Part shown: positions 37,152 through 45,790 of the stretch, piece after piece
How the letters are laid out: every line of letters starts with the position of its first letter
Numbering within the stretch: the stretch's first letter is position 1
NCBI GenBank assembly: GCA_034419075.1
Contig: DAOULR010000018.1
Coordinates: forward strand, 1 to 64,000
Length of the DNA stretch: 64,000 nucleotides
Direction: 5' to 3'
DNA from: E44-bin88 sp034419075
Lineage (GTDB): Bacteria > Chloroflexota > Dehalococcoidia > Dehalococcoidales > BS750m-G39
Made by a program: the position numbers and the translations under genes
Notes under the pieces: model-generated
The model's database searches: none
What the model was told of the DNA's origin: nothing
Seen by the model: the letters and a program-made list of their open reading frames with translations, nothing else

Positions 37152-38030
37152 GTGAAGAGACTATTAATTGTGGTTGGTAGCATATGCCTAATCCTTGTTC
37201 TGGTAGCACTTCTTCTTCCCGCCTGTGGTGGTGGTGGAGACGGGGGCTCGGAGACACCGACCCCAGCAGAGTTTGAGGTAACGTCTCTGGATGTTGAGCC
37301 AACGGAAGTCGCCCCTGGTGAAACGATTACCGTTACCGCCGTGGTAGAGAATAGTGGCGGCAGCCAAGGTACCTACAACGCAGTGCTGACTGTGGACGGA
37401 ACCACCGCAGAAACTAAACAAGTTACGCTTGCAGCGGGAGCGTCACAAACGGTGACTTTCTCATTGGTATTGGATGACGCTGGCAGTTATGAAATCAGCG
37501 TTGGAGGGTTGAGCTCGAGCATTACTGTAGCGGTAGGCCTGGTCGCCACCGAGGTGGAGCTAAAATACGACGACGGCACCTATGACGGGAACTGGGTGTT
37601 CCTGAACTCGGGGTACTTGGTAGGGTTTTCTCCGCCATCGGCAACATTCACCATAAACACGGTCAAGATATATGGTAATGTTTACGGCACGGGATACGAA
37701 GCTTTAAACTTCGATGTTCAGATCTGGGACGAGACTCTAGTCGAAATATATAGCGCCTCGTATCCCCATACTGAATTTGACCCCAGTCCAGGATGGATAG
37801 AGATAGATATTCCCAACGTTGCGCTAACCGGTGATTTCTACGTCTGCGTCGTTACTCATTCCCCGCAGGAGGGCGGCATCCAGATGTACTACGATTCGAG
37901 CGTCGTTAACGAGCACTCGGAGATGGTGCTGGACGGGCAGATAAGGGACGACTGGCCCATAGCGACTCCGAAGGAAGAAGTAAACTGGATGATAAGGGTC
38001 GTCGGCGTGGCTATGCTGCCAGGCAATTAG
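37152..38030 (+). CDS. CARDB-type lipoprotein carried between guaA repeats
   Basis: 292 residues from a GTG at 37152 with AAGGAGG upstream; this gives a clean signal (KRLLIVVGSICLILVLVALLLPAC) with a lipid-acceptor Cys and Gly/Asp linker. Residues about 45-130 form a CARDB-like Ig domain (VTSLDVEPTEVAPGETITVTAVVENSGG). Residues about 135-290 form a second beta domain of unknown family. Likely surface-anchored. It is the only gene inside the guaA-flanked segment, so it is probably acquired cargo. Confidence 0.82.
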   Translation: MKRLLIVVGSICLILVLVALLLPACGGGGDGGSETPTPAEFEVTSLDVEPTEVAPGETITVTAVVENSGGSQGTYNAVLTVDGTTAETKQVTLAAGASQTVTFSLVLDDAGSYEISVGGLSSSITVAVGLVATEVELKYDDGTYDGNWVFLNSGYLVGFSPPSATFTINTVKIYGNVYGTGYEALNFDVQIWDETLVEIYSASYPHTEFDPSPGWIEIDIPNVALTGDFYVCVVTHSPQEGGIQMYYDSSVVNEHSEMVLDGQIRDDWPIATPKEEVNWMIRVVGVAMLPGN

Positions 38031-38060
38031 TTAAAGCCTGGAAGGGTCAATCGGTTGGCA

Positions 38061-38110
38061 TATGACATAACCTCCAAGCCCCCCTCAACGATTGAGTGGG
38101 AATAAAGAAT
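38061..38110 (+). repeat. guaA 3'-end direct repeat, right copy (attR-like)
   Basis: Encodes the same YDITSKPPSTIEWE plus stop as guaA, with synonymous changes (GAT to GAC, GAG to GAA). Weaker homology reaches back to 38043 (PGRVNRLA against VPGVNRVV). Confidence 0.85.
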
Positions 38111-38136
38111 AATATAATAAAAGGGGGGTGGCTGTG

Positions 38137-38436
38137 ATGGGTACAATAGATATCAATTCTTTTATGAGTTTCTGTAAGAAGTTCGAGGGACAAAGATTCA
38201 ATACAATTGGTGGAAGAGCAGAGTTTATCCTAGTATCAGCTCAAGACAATTACCTGGTTTATACCCCTGTATCCCAACTGGGAACTAGGCATCATACGAG
38301 ACGAAGGATAGAGCGTGTCCTTTATCGCTATGCACAGACCAAGTCGCTACGTCCAAAAGATTATCACGGCATAACTTTCAATGCGTCGTACGTTTTGCGA
38401 CTTATTAAACTCTATCAAGACCTTCAGCCTAAATAA
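38137..38436 (+). CDS. Small basic hypothetical protein
   Basis: 99 residues from the ATG at 38137, with AAGGGGGG ideally spaced upstream; GTG codons at 38128 and 38134 are alternatives. Soluble and basic (RHHTRRRIERVLYRYAQTKSLRPKDY), with GQRFNTIGGRAEFILVSAQDN near the start. The fold could be a small nucleic-acid-binding protein, but the family is not recognised. It lies just beyond the right guaA repeat, and looks more AT-rich than guaA or purD, so it may also be acquired. Confidence 0.65.
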   Translation: MGTIDINSFMSFCKKFEGQRFNTIGGRAEFILVSAQDNYLVYTPVSQLGTRHHTRRRIERVLYRYAQTKSLRPKDYHGITFNASYVLRLIKLYQDLQPK

Positions 38437-38459
38437 TCAAACTCGCGTTAGAAATATAG

Positions 38460-39734
38460 GTGGTGAGTGAAATAAAGATACTCGTCGTCGGCGGCGGAGC
38501 CAGGGAACACACGCTGGTCTGGAAGCTGGCTCAAAGCCCAAAAGTTAAGGAAATCTATGCCGCACCAGGCAACGCGGGTACGGCCCAGATTGCCCAAAAC
38601 ATTGACATTAAGCCCACTGACATCGAGGCGCTGGTCAAAACAGCCGAGGAAAAGAGAATCGACCTCGCCGTGGTCGGGCCCGAAGCGCCTTTGGCCGAGG
38701 GCATTGCCGACAAGTTTTTAATCAGGGGCATGCAGATTTTCGGCTCTACTCAAAAAGCCACCGAGATAGAATCGAGCAAGGTCTTCTCCAAGACGTTGAT
38801 GCAGATATACAACATTCCCTGTGCCAAGAGCGTCAGCTTCTCCGACTACAAAAAGGCCAGAGAGTACCTCCAGCAACAAAAAGCGCCCATCGTGGTCAAG
38901 GCCGACGGGCTGGCGGCGGGGAAGGGGGTCATTGTCGCCGAGACTATCCCTCAGGCGATGGCGGCATTGTCCAAGATAATGGAAGACAAAGCCTTCGGCG
39001 TGGCGGGCGACCGTGTTCTTATCGAAGAGTATCTATCGGGTCGCGAGATGAGCGTCTTCGCCTTCAGTGACGGGCACACCGTAGTCCCCATGATGGCGGC
39101 CTGCGACTATAAGCCCGCCTTCGACGGCAACAAAGGCCCCAACACCGGTGGCATGGGTAGCTACAGCCCCCCGCCCTTTTTAACCCCGGAATTGGCCAAG
39201 ACAGTGCGCGAGAAGATTATGGAGCCGACGGTAAAGGCGCTGCACAAAGAGGGCAGACCATATAGGGGCGTTCTCTACGGCGGCCTGATGATTGCCGACG
39301 GTAGTCCCAAGGTGCTGGAGTTCAACGCCCGCTTCGGCGACCCCGAGGCCCAGGTTACCTTACCACTGCTCAAGACTGACCTGGTGGATATCATGCTGGC
39401 CGTCAGCGACAGAAAGCTCGACCAGGTTAAAATCGAATGGAGCGATGACGCTTGCGTGGGGGTGGTCATGGCTTCGGGCGGCTACCCCGGAAGCTATAAG
39501 ACAGGATTTCCTATCAGTGGACTGGATAGCCTGGATAAAGACATCGTCGTCTTTCACGCCGGCACCAAGCTCGGTGATAACGGCCAGGTTCTAACTGGTG
39601 GGGGTAGAGTCCTCACCGTGATGGCCAGGGGCAAAACTCTTAACGAAGCCCGCGAAAAGGTATACGCCAATGTCTCCCGCATCAAATTCGAGGGCTGTCA
39701 CTACCGTAAGGACATCGCTTTATTAAAAGAATAA
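38460..39734 (+). CDS. purD: Phosphoribosylamine--glycine ligase (GAR synthetase)
   Basis: 424 residues. ILVVGGGAREHTLVWKLAQSPKVKEIYAAPGNAGTA is the N-domain signature, VVKADGLAAGKGVIVAET the ATP-grasp lysine region, and PNTGGMGSYSPPPFL and EFNARFGDPEAQV the catalytic loops. Second step of purine synthesis. GTG start at 38460 (GTG at 38463 possible); Shine-Dalgarno weak. Confidence 0.96.
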   Translation: MVSEIKILVVGGGAREHTLVWKLAQSPKVKEIYAAPGNAGTAQIAQNIDIKPTDIEALVKTAEEKRIDLAVVGPEAPLAEGIADKFLIRGMQIFGSTQKATEIESSKVFSKTLMQIYNIPCAKSVSFSDYKKAREYLQQQKAPIVVKADGLAAGKGVIVAETIPQAMAALSKIMEDKAFGVAGDRVLIEEYLSGREMSVFAFSDGHTVVPMMAACDYKPAFDGNKGPNTGGMGSYSPPPFLTPELAKTVREKIMEPTVKALHKEGRPYRGVLYGGLMIADGSPKVLEFNARFGDPEAQVTLPLLKTDLVDIMLAVSDRKLDQVKIEWSDDACVGVVMASGGYPGSYKTGFPISGLDSLDKDIVVFHAGTKLGDNGQVLTGGGRVLTVMARGKTLNEAREKVYANVSRIKFEGCHYRKDIALLKE

Positions 39735-39754
39735 ACCTCGAAGGGGGTTAATAA

Positions 39755-40087
39755 ATGAAGAAATGGCTTATAGTCATCGTTTTAGCCGTTCTGCTGTGCT
39801 TGACGGTAGTTACGGGATGCGCTGAGACCAATTCGGACGAAATACCGGAGGAAGCCAGGCTTTATCTGGAACTGACGCTGATTAATCTGGAGACCGAGGG
39901 TACGGATGATGTTGCCGCCGCCATGGCTATGAACGATGTGCTCGTTGAGCTTGACAACGATGCTCTTCTCAACGCTTTCTATGCCTATCAGCTTTGCGAA
40001 GAATCGGAAGCTAGTTACTACTGGGAGCAGTTTGTAGACACCTGGGCCGCAGAACTGGGAAGTTACCTAGAAGAACACGGGGGATGA
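39755..40087 (+). CDS. Small lipoprotein in the pur operon
   Basis: 110 residues. The signal MKKWLIVIVLAVLLCLTVVTGC ends in a standard lipobox (VTGC). The short mature part is acidic and helical (LYLELTLINLETEGTDDVAAAMAMNDVLVELDNDALL). No known domain. AAGGGGG precedes the ATG, 20 nt after purD, so it should be transcribed with the pur genes. Confidence 0.75.
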   Translation: MKKWLIVIVLAVLLCLTVVTGCAETNSDEIPEEARLYLELTLINLETEGTDDVAAAMAMNDVLVELDNDALLNAFYAYQLCEESEASYYWEQFVDTWAAELGSYLEEHGG

Positions 40088-40168
40088 TATAGGGCTAAAA
40101 TACCATATACATTTTTGGTAATCTACATTATTATATATAGTGTCCCCACTCCTTGAGGGAGGTAGGAA

Positions 40169-40633
40169 ATGCCGCTGGTCGCCGTCGTTATGGGTTCCAA
40201 ATCGGATGCCGAAGCCATCCAACCCACGCTTGATATCTTAGAAGCCCTTAACATTGAGCACGAGGTTAACGTTATCTCCGCCCACCGCACCCCTGAGAAG
40301 GCAAGACAATTCGCCCTCTCGGCGCGGAAGAGGGGCATTGAGGTCATCATCGCCGCGGCGGGTGGGGCGGCGCACCTGCCTGGTGTACTGGCCAGCTGGA
40401 CGACTTTGCCCGTCATCGGCGTGCCCATCGCCAGCGGCGAGCTAAAGGGCGTCGACGCCCTCTACTCTATCGTCCAGATGCCGGCCGGCATACCCGTGGC
40501 CGCTGTGGCTATCGGCAGCGCCGGCGCCAAGAACGCCGCTTATCTAGCCGCTGAAATACTGGGCATTAAGCATGATAAAATAACTAAAGCCTACGAAGAC
40601 TATCGTAGCCAGCTCAAGGGAGAAAAGCCATGA
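40169..40633 (+). CDS. purE: N5-carboxyaminoimidazole ribonucleotide mutase
   Basis: 154 residues, class I PurE. VAVVMGSKSDAEAIQPTLDILEALNIEHEVNVISAHRTPEKA and AAGGAAHLPGVLASWTTLPVIGVP are the nucleotide-binding signatures. No purK is visible, so it may need one elsewhere or use free CO2. GAGGGAGG precedes the ATG. The stop overlaps the purB start (ATGA). Confidence 0.95.
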   Translation: MPLVAVVMGSKSDAEAIQPTLDILEALNIEHEVNVISAHRTPEKARQFALSARKRGIEVIIAAAGGAAHLPGVLASWTTLPVIGVPIASGELKGVDALYSIVQMPAGIPVAAVAIGSAGAKNAAYLAAEILGIKHDKITKAYEDYRSQLKGEKP

Positions 40634-41979
40634 TTGAACGCTATTCCAGACCCCGAATGAAGAGAGTGTGGTCGGACGAGAATAAGTTCGACAAGTGGCT
40701 GCAGGTGGAGATTGCTGTCTGTGAGGCGTGGGCGGAAATGGGCGTTATCCCCCGCAAAGACCTCTCCAAGATAAAGCTGGCACGGGTTAACCTTGAACGC
40801 ATGGAAGAAATACTTAGAGAAACTCACCATGACGTAACCGCCTTCCTGGGTTCGGTATCCGAGAGCTTAGGGGAGGAATCGCGCTTTATTCACCTTGGGC
40901 TTACCTCTAACGATGTCATCGATACCGCCCTCAGTCTGCAACTGCTTGAGGCGGCGGAAATCTTGAGTGAGGATATAAAGGAGCTTATCGGGGTGTTGGC
41001 GCGGCAGGCCATCAAGTATAAATACACCGCCATGATAGGACGCACCCATGGTATTCACGCCGAGCCGATTTCCTTTGGGCTCAAGCTGGCACTGTGGACC
41101 GAGGAGATGCGGCGCAACCTGCAGAGGCTGTCGGAAGCCGAAAAGGTCGTCTCGGTAGGCAAGATTTCGGGGGCGGTAGGCACCTACGCCACGCTGACTC
41201 CCGAGGTCGAGGAGAGGGCCTGCGCCAAGCTGGGGCTGACGCCCTCGCCCATCTCCAACCAGATACTGCAGCGCGACCGCCATGCCCAGTTCGTGACCAC
41301 TCTGGCCATAATCGCCAGTTCGCTGGAGAAGTTCGCCACCGAGATTCGGGGGCTGCAAAAGACCGAGACCAGGGAGGTGGAGGAGCCCTTCGCTGCTGGC
41401 CAGACCGGCTCTTCGGCCATGCCCCACAAGCGCAACCCCGAGCTTTGCGAGCGCGTCTGCGGCATTTCCCGTCTGGTTCGGGGCTACGCCCTGGCCTCGA
41501 TGGAGAACATCACCCTCTGGCACGAGCGCGATATCAGCCATTCCTCCGCCGAGCGCATTATCCTGCCCGATTCCTGCCTGGTGCTGGACTATAGCTTAAG
41601 CATATTCAACTCGGTGATGAAGGGCCTTACCGTCTTCCCGCAAAAGATGAAGAAGGATATGGATATTACCAAGGGCCTAATCTTCTCCCAGCGGGTGATG
41701 CTGGCCCTCATTGATAAGGGCCTGAGCCGACAGGACGCCTACAAGTTGGTGCAGCGCAACGCCATGAAGTCCTGGAAGGGGAGCAAGAGCTTCCTCACCC
41801 TGCTCAAGGCCGATGCCGAGGTTTGCGCTGTCCTGCCCGCTGAAGAGCTTGAGCCCCTTTTCGACGAGCAGTACTACCTGCGCTACGTTGACGATATCTT
41901 CACCCGTTTGGGCCTGACCGAGTCTCAGTGGCAAGGGGGTGTGGCGGGACCTTCCGATTTTGCCCCCCGCTCGATATGA
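40630..41979 (+). CDS. purB: Adenylosuccinate lyase
   Basis: 449 residues. HHDVTAFLGSVSESLGEESRFIHLGLTSNDVIDTA, IGRTHGIHAEPISFGLKLA and the signature GSSAMPHKRNPELCERV mark the fumarase/aspartase superfamily. Works at two steps of purine synthesis (SAICAR and adenylosuccinate cleavage). Overlaps purE by 4 nt and purC by 4 nt. Confidence 0.96.
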   Translation: MIERYSRPRMKRVWSDENKFDKWLQVEIAVCEAWAEMGVIPRKDLSKIKLARVNLERMEEILRETHHDVTAFLGSVSESLGEESRFIHLGLTSNDVIDTALSLQLLEAAEILSEDIKELIGVLARQAIKYKYTAMIGRTHGIHAEPISFGLKLALWTEEMRRNLQRLSEAEKVVSVGKISGAVGTYATLTPEVEERACAKLGLTPSPISNQILQRDRHAQFVTTLAIIASSLEKFATEIRGLQKTETREVEEPFAAGQTGSSAMPHKRNPELCERVCGISRLVRGYALASMENITLWHERDISHSSAERIILPDSCLVLDYSLSIFNSVMKGLTVFPQKMKKDMDITKGLIFSQRVMLALIDKGLSRQDAYKLVQRNAMKSWKGSKSFLTLLKADAEVCAVLPAEELEPLFDEQYYLRYVDDIFTRLGLTESQWQGGVAGPSDFAPRSI

Positions 41980-42884
41980 TGGCTGATCCCTCTGTTTTGC
42001 TCAAAACCGAGCTATCCCTGCCCATGTTTGTCAGGGGCAAGGTGCGCGATAGCTACGACCTGGGCGATAAGCTCTTGATTGTAGCCACCGATAGAATCTC
42101 CGCCTTCGATGTCGTCCTGCCCTGCGGCATACCCAATAAGGGACGGGTGCTCAATAAGCTATCCGCCTTCTGGTTCAACCAGACCAAGGAGATTATGCCC
42201 AACCACATGATAGAGCCCATCGACGATATCAGCTCCCTTAAACCCTATCTCCCCGCCGACATCGTTCCTCCCCAATATCTGGCGGGGCGCTCTATGGTGG
42301 TCAAAAAGGTGAAGCGCATCATGGTGGAGTGCGTGGTGCGGGGCTATCTGTCCGGCTCGGCCTGGGAGGAGTACCACCAGAAGGGCACCATCTCTGGTCT
42401 AAAGGCAGCCAGGGGACTAAAGGAGAGTCAGGAGCTGCCCCACCCCTTATTCACCCCCACCACCAAGGCGGAAGAAGGCCACGACCTGCCCATGTCGCGT
42501 AAAGATATGGCCAAGATGATGGGCGAGTCCCGGGCCGACGAACTGGAGGAGAAGAGCCTAGCCATCTACAACTACGCCCGCGGCTATGCCATTGCCCGCG
42601 GCATTATCATCGCCGACACCAAGTTCGAGTTCGGGCTGGACGGCGAAAAGCTGATTATCATCGACGAGCTTCTGACCCCCGATTCGTCACGCATCTGGGA
42701 GGTCGACCTCTATAAAGTGGGCCAGTCGCAGCCAAGTTTCGATAAGCAGCCGGTCAGGGACTGGCTGTCCCGTTCGGGGTGGGATAAAACGCCCCCCGCC
42801 CCCATGCTCCCCGATGACGTTATCGAGGCTACCGCCAGGCGCTACCAGCGGGCTTACCAGAGGTTGACCGGTAGCAAGCTTTAG
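41976..42884 (+). CDS. purC: Phosphoribosylaminoimidazole-succinocarboxamide (SAICAR) synthase
   Basis: 302 residues from the ATG at 41976 (ATGA overlap with purB), the longer yeast Ade1-like form. RGKVRDSYDLGDKLLIVATDRISAFD, CVVRGYLSGSAWEEY and IADTKFEFGLDGEKLIIIDELLTPDSSR are family motifs. An upstream in-frame ATG at 41928 lies inside purB and is not favoured. Confidence 0.95.
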   Translation: MMADPSVLLKTELSLPMFVRGKVRDSYDLGDKLLIVATDRISAFDVVLPCGIPNKGRVLNKLSAFWFNQTKEIMPNHMIEPIDDISSLKPYLPADIVPPQYLAGRSMVVKKVKRIMVECVVRGYLSGSAWEEYHQKGTISGLKAARGLKESQELPHPLFTPTTKAEEGHDLPMSRKDMAKMMGESRADELEEKSLAIYNYARGYAIARGIIIADTKFEFGLDGEKLIIIDELLTPDSSRIWEVDLYKVGQSQPSFDKQPVRDWLSRSGWDKTPPAPMLPDDVIEATARRYQRAYQRLTGSKL

Positions 42885-42921
42885 CGATTAAGTCATCAAT
42901 TTTGACGATAGGAGAAATAAT

Positions 42922-43236
42922 ATGCCTGAAGAAAAAGAAGTCCCCGAATACTATGCAGACCACTTCATGATTGCCGGCGGTCCCTACGGCGCGGCCATTA
43001 ACTTTGCCAGGAGCCCGTCCGAGCCCGGTCCCGGCAAGACTCCGGAGACAGTAGCCCGGATTCGGATGAGCTATGAGCACATCAAGACGCTGACCTTTGT
43101 TATGGCCCGCCACGTAAAGAAGCTGGAGAGGGAAAACCAGGTCTCCTACCCCATCCCAGCCAAGGTGCTTTCCGGAATGGGCATAGCCAAAGAGGATTGG
43201 GATGCCTTCTGGGAGAGCTCCAGCTTTCCGCTCTGA
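42922..43236 (+). CDS. DUF3467-like small protein
   Basis: 104 residues, soluble. YYADHFMIAGGPYGAAINFARSPSEPG, then RIRMSYEHIKTLTFVMARHVKKLERENQ, resembles DUF3467 proteins, a small beta-alpha fold with unknown role. GGAGAAA precedes the ATG. Last gene of the purine run; it faces the small membrane protein gene on the other strand. Confidence 0.65.
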   Translation: MPEEKEVPEYYADHFMIAGGPYGAAINFARSPSEPGPGKTPETVARIRMSYEHIKTLTFVMARHVKKLERENQVSYPIPAKVLSGMGIAKEDWDAFWESSSFPL

Positions 43237-43245
43237 TTTTGAGGA

Positions 43246-43590
43246 TCAGTGGGTGTAGACTCGGCTGTCAACACCCGAAGCCGCAAGGGAATCTTCGGAG
43301 AGGTAGAGCCGACCGTCCTCGGTGCTCTTGACGATTCCCATCTTCATCAGCCCGCTTAGGGCGTAGGGTTTGAAATCGCGTGTGTGTAACATCCTTTCGA
43401 AAAAGGGGCGCGGATTGAGGCCAAGTTCTTCCATCGTCTTGGCTGTCTTTTTGTCGAGGGCGTTGCTGTAGCGGAAAATCTGAAGCACCTGTCGCATGGC
43501 TCTTCTCAGGCGCCAGCGGGGGATGACGTACAGTCCCAGAATGAGCAGGATAATTATTATGACTATGACGGCCAGGGTATAATAATTCAG
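43246..43590 (-). CDS. Small membrane protein after hisB, possible CTG start
   Basis: From the first ATG (43497) it is 83 residues and lacks a membrane helix. The same frame continues upstream as NYYTLAVIVIIIILLILGLY, then a basic RWRLRRAMRQ, a clear anchor. The only plausible codon there is CTG at 43590, with GGAGG 7 nt upstream; it is 2 nt after the hisB stop. The soluble part may hold a winged-helix-like segment (LSGLMKMGIVKSTEDGRLYLSEDSLAASG). Function unknown. Confidence 0.6.
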   Translation of the reverse strand: MNYYTLAVIVIIIILLILGLYVIPRWRLRRAMRQVLQIFRYSNALDKKTAKTMEELGLNPRPFFERMLHTRDFKPYALSGLMKMGIVKSTEDGRLYLSEDSLAASGVDSRVYTH

Positions 43591-43592
43591 TG

Positions 43593-44186
43593 CTATTCCT
43601 CCAGCAGGCCCTTGGTGGTGGGTAACTTACCCGAAAGCCTTTCATCGACTCTGGTGGCGATGTCTAGGGCTCGCCCCAGCGCTTTGAAGAGGGCCTCCGC
43701 CTTGTGGTGGTCGTTGCTGCCGTAGAGAATGCGGGCGTGCAGGTTGAGCCTGGCTTCTATAGCCAGTGACTCAAGAAAGTGGCGGATAAGGTCGGTGGCG
43801 AAGCCGCGCATGTCGTTATCGGTAAAGGGTAAATCGAGCACGGTGTAACCCCGCCCGCTGATGTCCACCGCCACTGCCGCTATGGCGTCGTCCATGGGCA
43901 CGGCGGCATCGCCCATCCGGATAATACTCCGCTTTTCTCCCAACGCTTCGCTTAGGACTTTACCCAGGCAGATGGCGACGTCTTCGGCAACGTGGTGCTG
44001 GTCATCGCCGCTGGCGGTAATCTTGAGGTCGAAGCGGCCGTGTTGCGCCATCTGCGACAGCAGGTGGTCGAACATCTTGATACCGGTGCTTATCTGCCAC
44101 TGGCCGCTGCCGTCGAGCTTCAGCTCCAGGCTGACCTTGGTTTCCTTGCTCTCTCTTTTAATAGTGGCTGCTCGCGGCTTATTCAT
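43593..44186 (-). CDS. hisB: Imidazoleglycerol-phosphate dehydratase
   Basis: 197 residues from the ATG at 44186, which has GAGGGTGA upstream; the ATG at 44225 is less likely. FDHLLSQMAQHGRFDLKITASGDDQHHVAEDVAICLG and NDHHKAEALFKALGRAL give the His-rich metal sites. Monofunctional, without a phosphatase domain. Sixth step of histidine synthesis. Confidence 0.95.
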   Translation of the reverse strand: MNKPRAATIKRESKETKVSLELKLDGSGQWQISTGIKMFDHLLSQMAQHGRFDLKITASGDDQHHVAEDVAICLGKVLSEALGEKRSIIRMGDAAVPMDDAIAAVAVDISGRGYTVLDLPFTDNDMRGFATDLIRHFLESLAIEARLNLHARILYGSNDHHKAEALFKALGRALDIATRVDERLSGKLPTTKGLLEE

Positions 44187-44240
44187 CGCTTCACCCTCGA
44201 AGAGTCTTCGCCCCCAGTTTAACACATTTCGGGGCGTTTA

Positions 44241-45338
44241 TTAATCCCCCCCGACCTCCTTGAGCGCTTTGAGCAGGGCATCGGTGTGTTCGGGCCGCCC
44301 CACGCTGATGCGGAGGGAGTTCTGTAGCAGCGGTATGTCGAAATAGCGAATCAATATCCCTTTATCCTCCAGTTTCTTCTGAATCTCGGCGGCTTTGCCG
44401 TTGAGCACGTGGCAGAAGATGAAGTTGGCTCTGGAGGGGAAGGGTTTAATCCAATCCAGCTTGGAAAGCTCGTTGAAGAGCCGTTCTCTTTCGGCGACGA
44501 TGGCTTTCACGTTTTTCATCAGGTAGTCGATGTCTTTTAATGACTCGCGCACTGCCACCCGCGCCGCGATATTGACGTTGTAGGGCTGTTTGATTGTCTG
44601 CAGATAGCCCACAATCTTGGGGTGCATGAGGCCGTAGCCGACTCTAAGGCCGGCCAGCCCCGCCCACTTGGAGAATGTCCGCAGGACTATCAGGTTATCA
44701 TACTTGGGAACGAAGGGGGTAACCGTTTCGCCGCTGAATTCGACATAGGCTTCGTCAGCCACTATGGGCACACCGGTCTCGACAAGCTCGAGCACGTCCT
44801 TCTGGGGGGTGGGGGTACCGGTGGGGTTGTTGGGGTTAGCCAGAAGTATCAGCTTGGTCTTTTTAGTGATAGCTTTCTTGACCGCCTTGACATCGACCCG
44901 GTATTCCTCGTCGCGGGGTACCTCGACCAGCCTGCCGTTACAGAGTATGACGCCGAAGCGAAACATGTCGAAGGTAGGCACGAGGTTGATGACCTCGTCG
45001 CCGGGTTCGAGGAAGAGGCGTATGATGAGGCCGATGAGCTGGTCGCTGCCGTTACCGACGACGATGCGTTCGGCGTCGATACCCGTATAGCCCGCCAGCA
45101 GTCGGCGTATCTCGGTCTGGCCAGCGTCGGGGTAGATATTTAGGTAGGGGTAATCACCCAGCGCTTCGTTTACCTTGGGTGAGCAGCCGTAGAGGTTCTC
45201 GTTGGCGTCCAGCTTGGTGATGCCGTTTATGGGCATCTTGACCCTCTCAGATAGCAGCTCCAGTGACTTGCTGGGCACATAACCGCCAAAGGCAGCCAGG
45301 TCCGACCTTATAAATTTGACTATTCCTTCTCCAGACAT
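44241..45338 (-). CDS. hisC: Histidinol-phosphate aminotransferase
   Basis: 365 residues, fold-type I aminotransferase. KLDANENLYGCSPKV, NPNNPTGTPTPQ, DEAYVEFSG and the PLP lysine in RTFSKWAGLAGLRVGYG are clear. GGGAGAAAAAGG precedes the ATG. The 178-nt gap upstream holds a 12-bp inverted repeat (45377-45456). Confidence 0.95.
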   Translation of the reverse strand: MSGEGIVKFIRSDLAAFGGYVPSKSLELLSERVKMPINGITKLDANENLYGCSPKVNEALGDYPYLNIYPDAGQTEIRRLLAGYTGIDAERIVVGNGSDQLIGLIIRLFLEPGDEVINLVPTFDMFRFGVILCNGRLVEVPRDEEYRVDVKAVKKAITKKTKLILLANPNNPTGTPTPQKDVLELVETGVPIVADEAYVEFSGETVTPFVPKYDNLIVLRTFSKWAGLAGLRVGYGLMHPKIVGYLQTIKQPYNVNIAARVAVRESLKDIDYLMKNVKAIVAERERLFNELSKLDWIKPFPSRANFIFCHVLNGKAAEIQKKLEDKGILIRYFDIPLLQNSLRISVGRPEHTDALLKALKEVGGD

Positions 45339-45376
45339 TCCTTTTTCTCCCTTTCGTGTCCCATATAAACAGAATT

Positions 45377-45456
45377 CCCTCCGCTTGGAGGGTTCCGTTC
45401 TGGTTTTGGGATTTTTTAATTTTGGTTTTTTATTGCCGTATACTACCCTCCAAGCG
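45377..45456 (-). promoter_or_regulatory. Alternative-hairpin leader upstream of hisC
   Basis: CGCTTGGAGGGT (plus strand 45382-45393) and ACCCTCCAAGCG (45445-45456) are perfect 12-bp complements 51 nt apart. The copy nearer hisC can instead fold locally as CCCTCC-gctt-GGAGGG (45377-45392). The two folds exclude each other. No His-rich leader ORF or T-box motif is seen. Confidence 0.45.
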
Positions 45457-45516
45457 CTCGGTTGCGCCCGGTATACATGTAGCTATAAAACCCTCGGTGA
45501 GCAGTATAGGCTAACA

Positions 45517-45723
45517 TTATTTTTCTTCCTGTGGTTTATTATTTGTTTCTTCTAGTATAGAAAGCATGACACAAAATTCAGTCATAAGGGCAATTCCCAA
45601 GGCAATTTCTAGGATTGTTATGGTGTCTATTTTAGAACCTGTTATGAGACCTGTTAAGACACCTATTATAAATATTACCAGACCAGTTGCGGGTCCTATA
45701 AAATACAACGGCATTTTGGACAT
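45517..45723 (-). CDS. Small two-helix membrane protein between hisD and hisC
   Basis: 68 residues: helix 1 LYFIGPATGLVIFIIGVLTGLI, helix 2 ILEIALGIALMTEFCVMLSI, then a polar tail. GGAAAG precedes the ATG. It is co-directional with the his genes and may be a passenger. Function unknown. Confidence 0.6.
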   Translation of the reverse strand: MSKMPLYFIGPATGLVIFIIGVLTGLITGSKIDTITILEIALGIALMTEFCVMLSILEETNNKPQEEK

Positions 45724-45790
45724 GTTCTTTCCTTATACCCCAGATTTTCTGGAAATGACTTTATCACAGGAACTATAATCTGTCAATATT

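Noticed and set aside
40088..40168. Purine riboswitch upstream of purE
   Set aside because: Only 81 nt with weak hairpins; the purine-aptamer conserved loops are not visible.
45339..45516. T-box or His-codon attenuator before hisC
   Set aside because: No AGGGTGG T-box sequence, no His-rich ORF and no terminator with a T-run on the minus strand.
45566..45778. 70-codon plus-strand ORF
   Set aside because: Antisense to the small membrane protein, which has a better Shine-Dalgarno and two clear helices.
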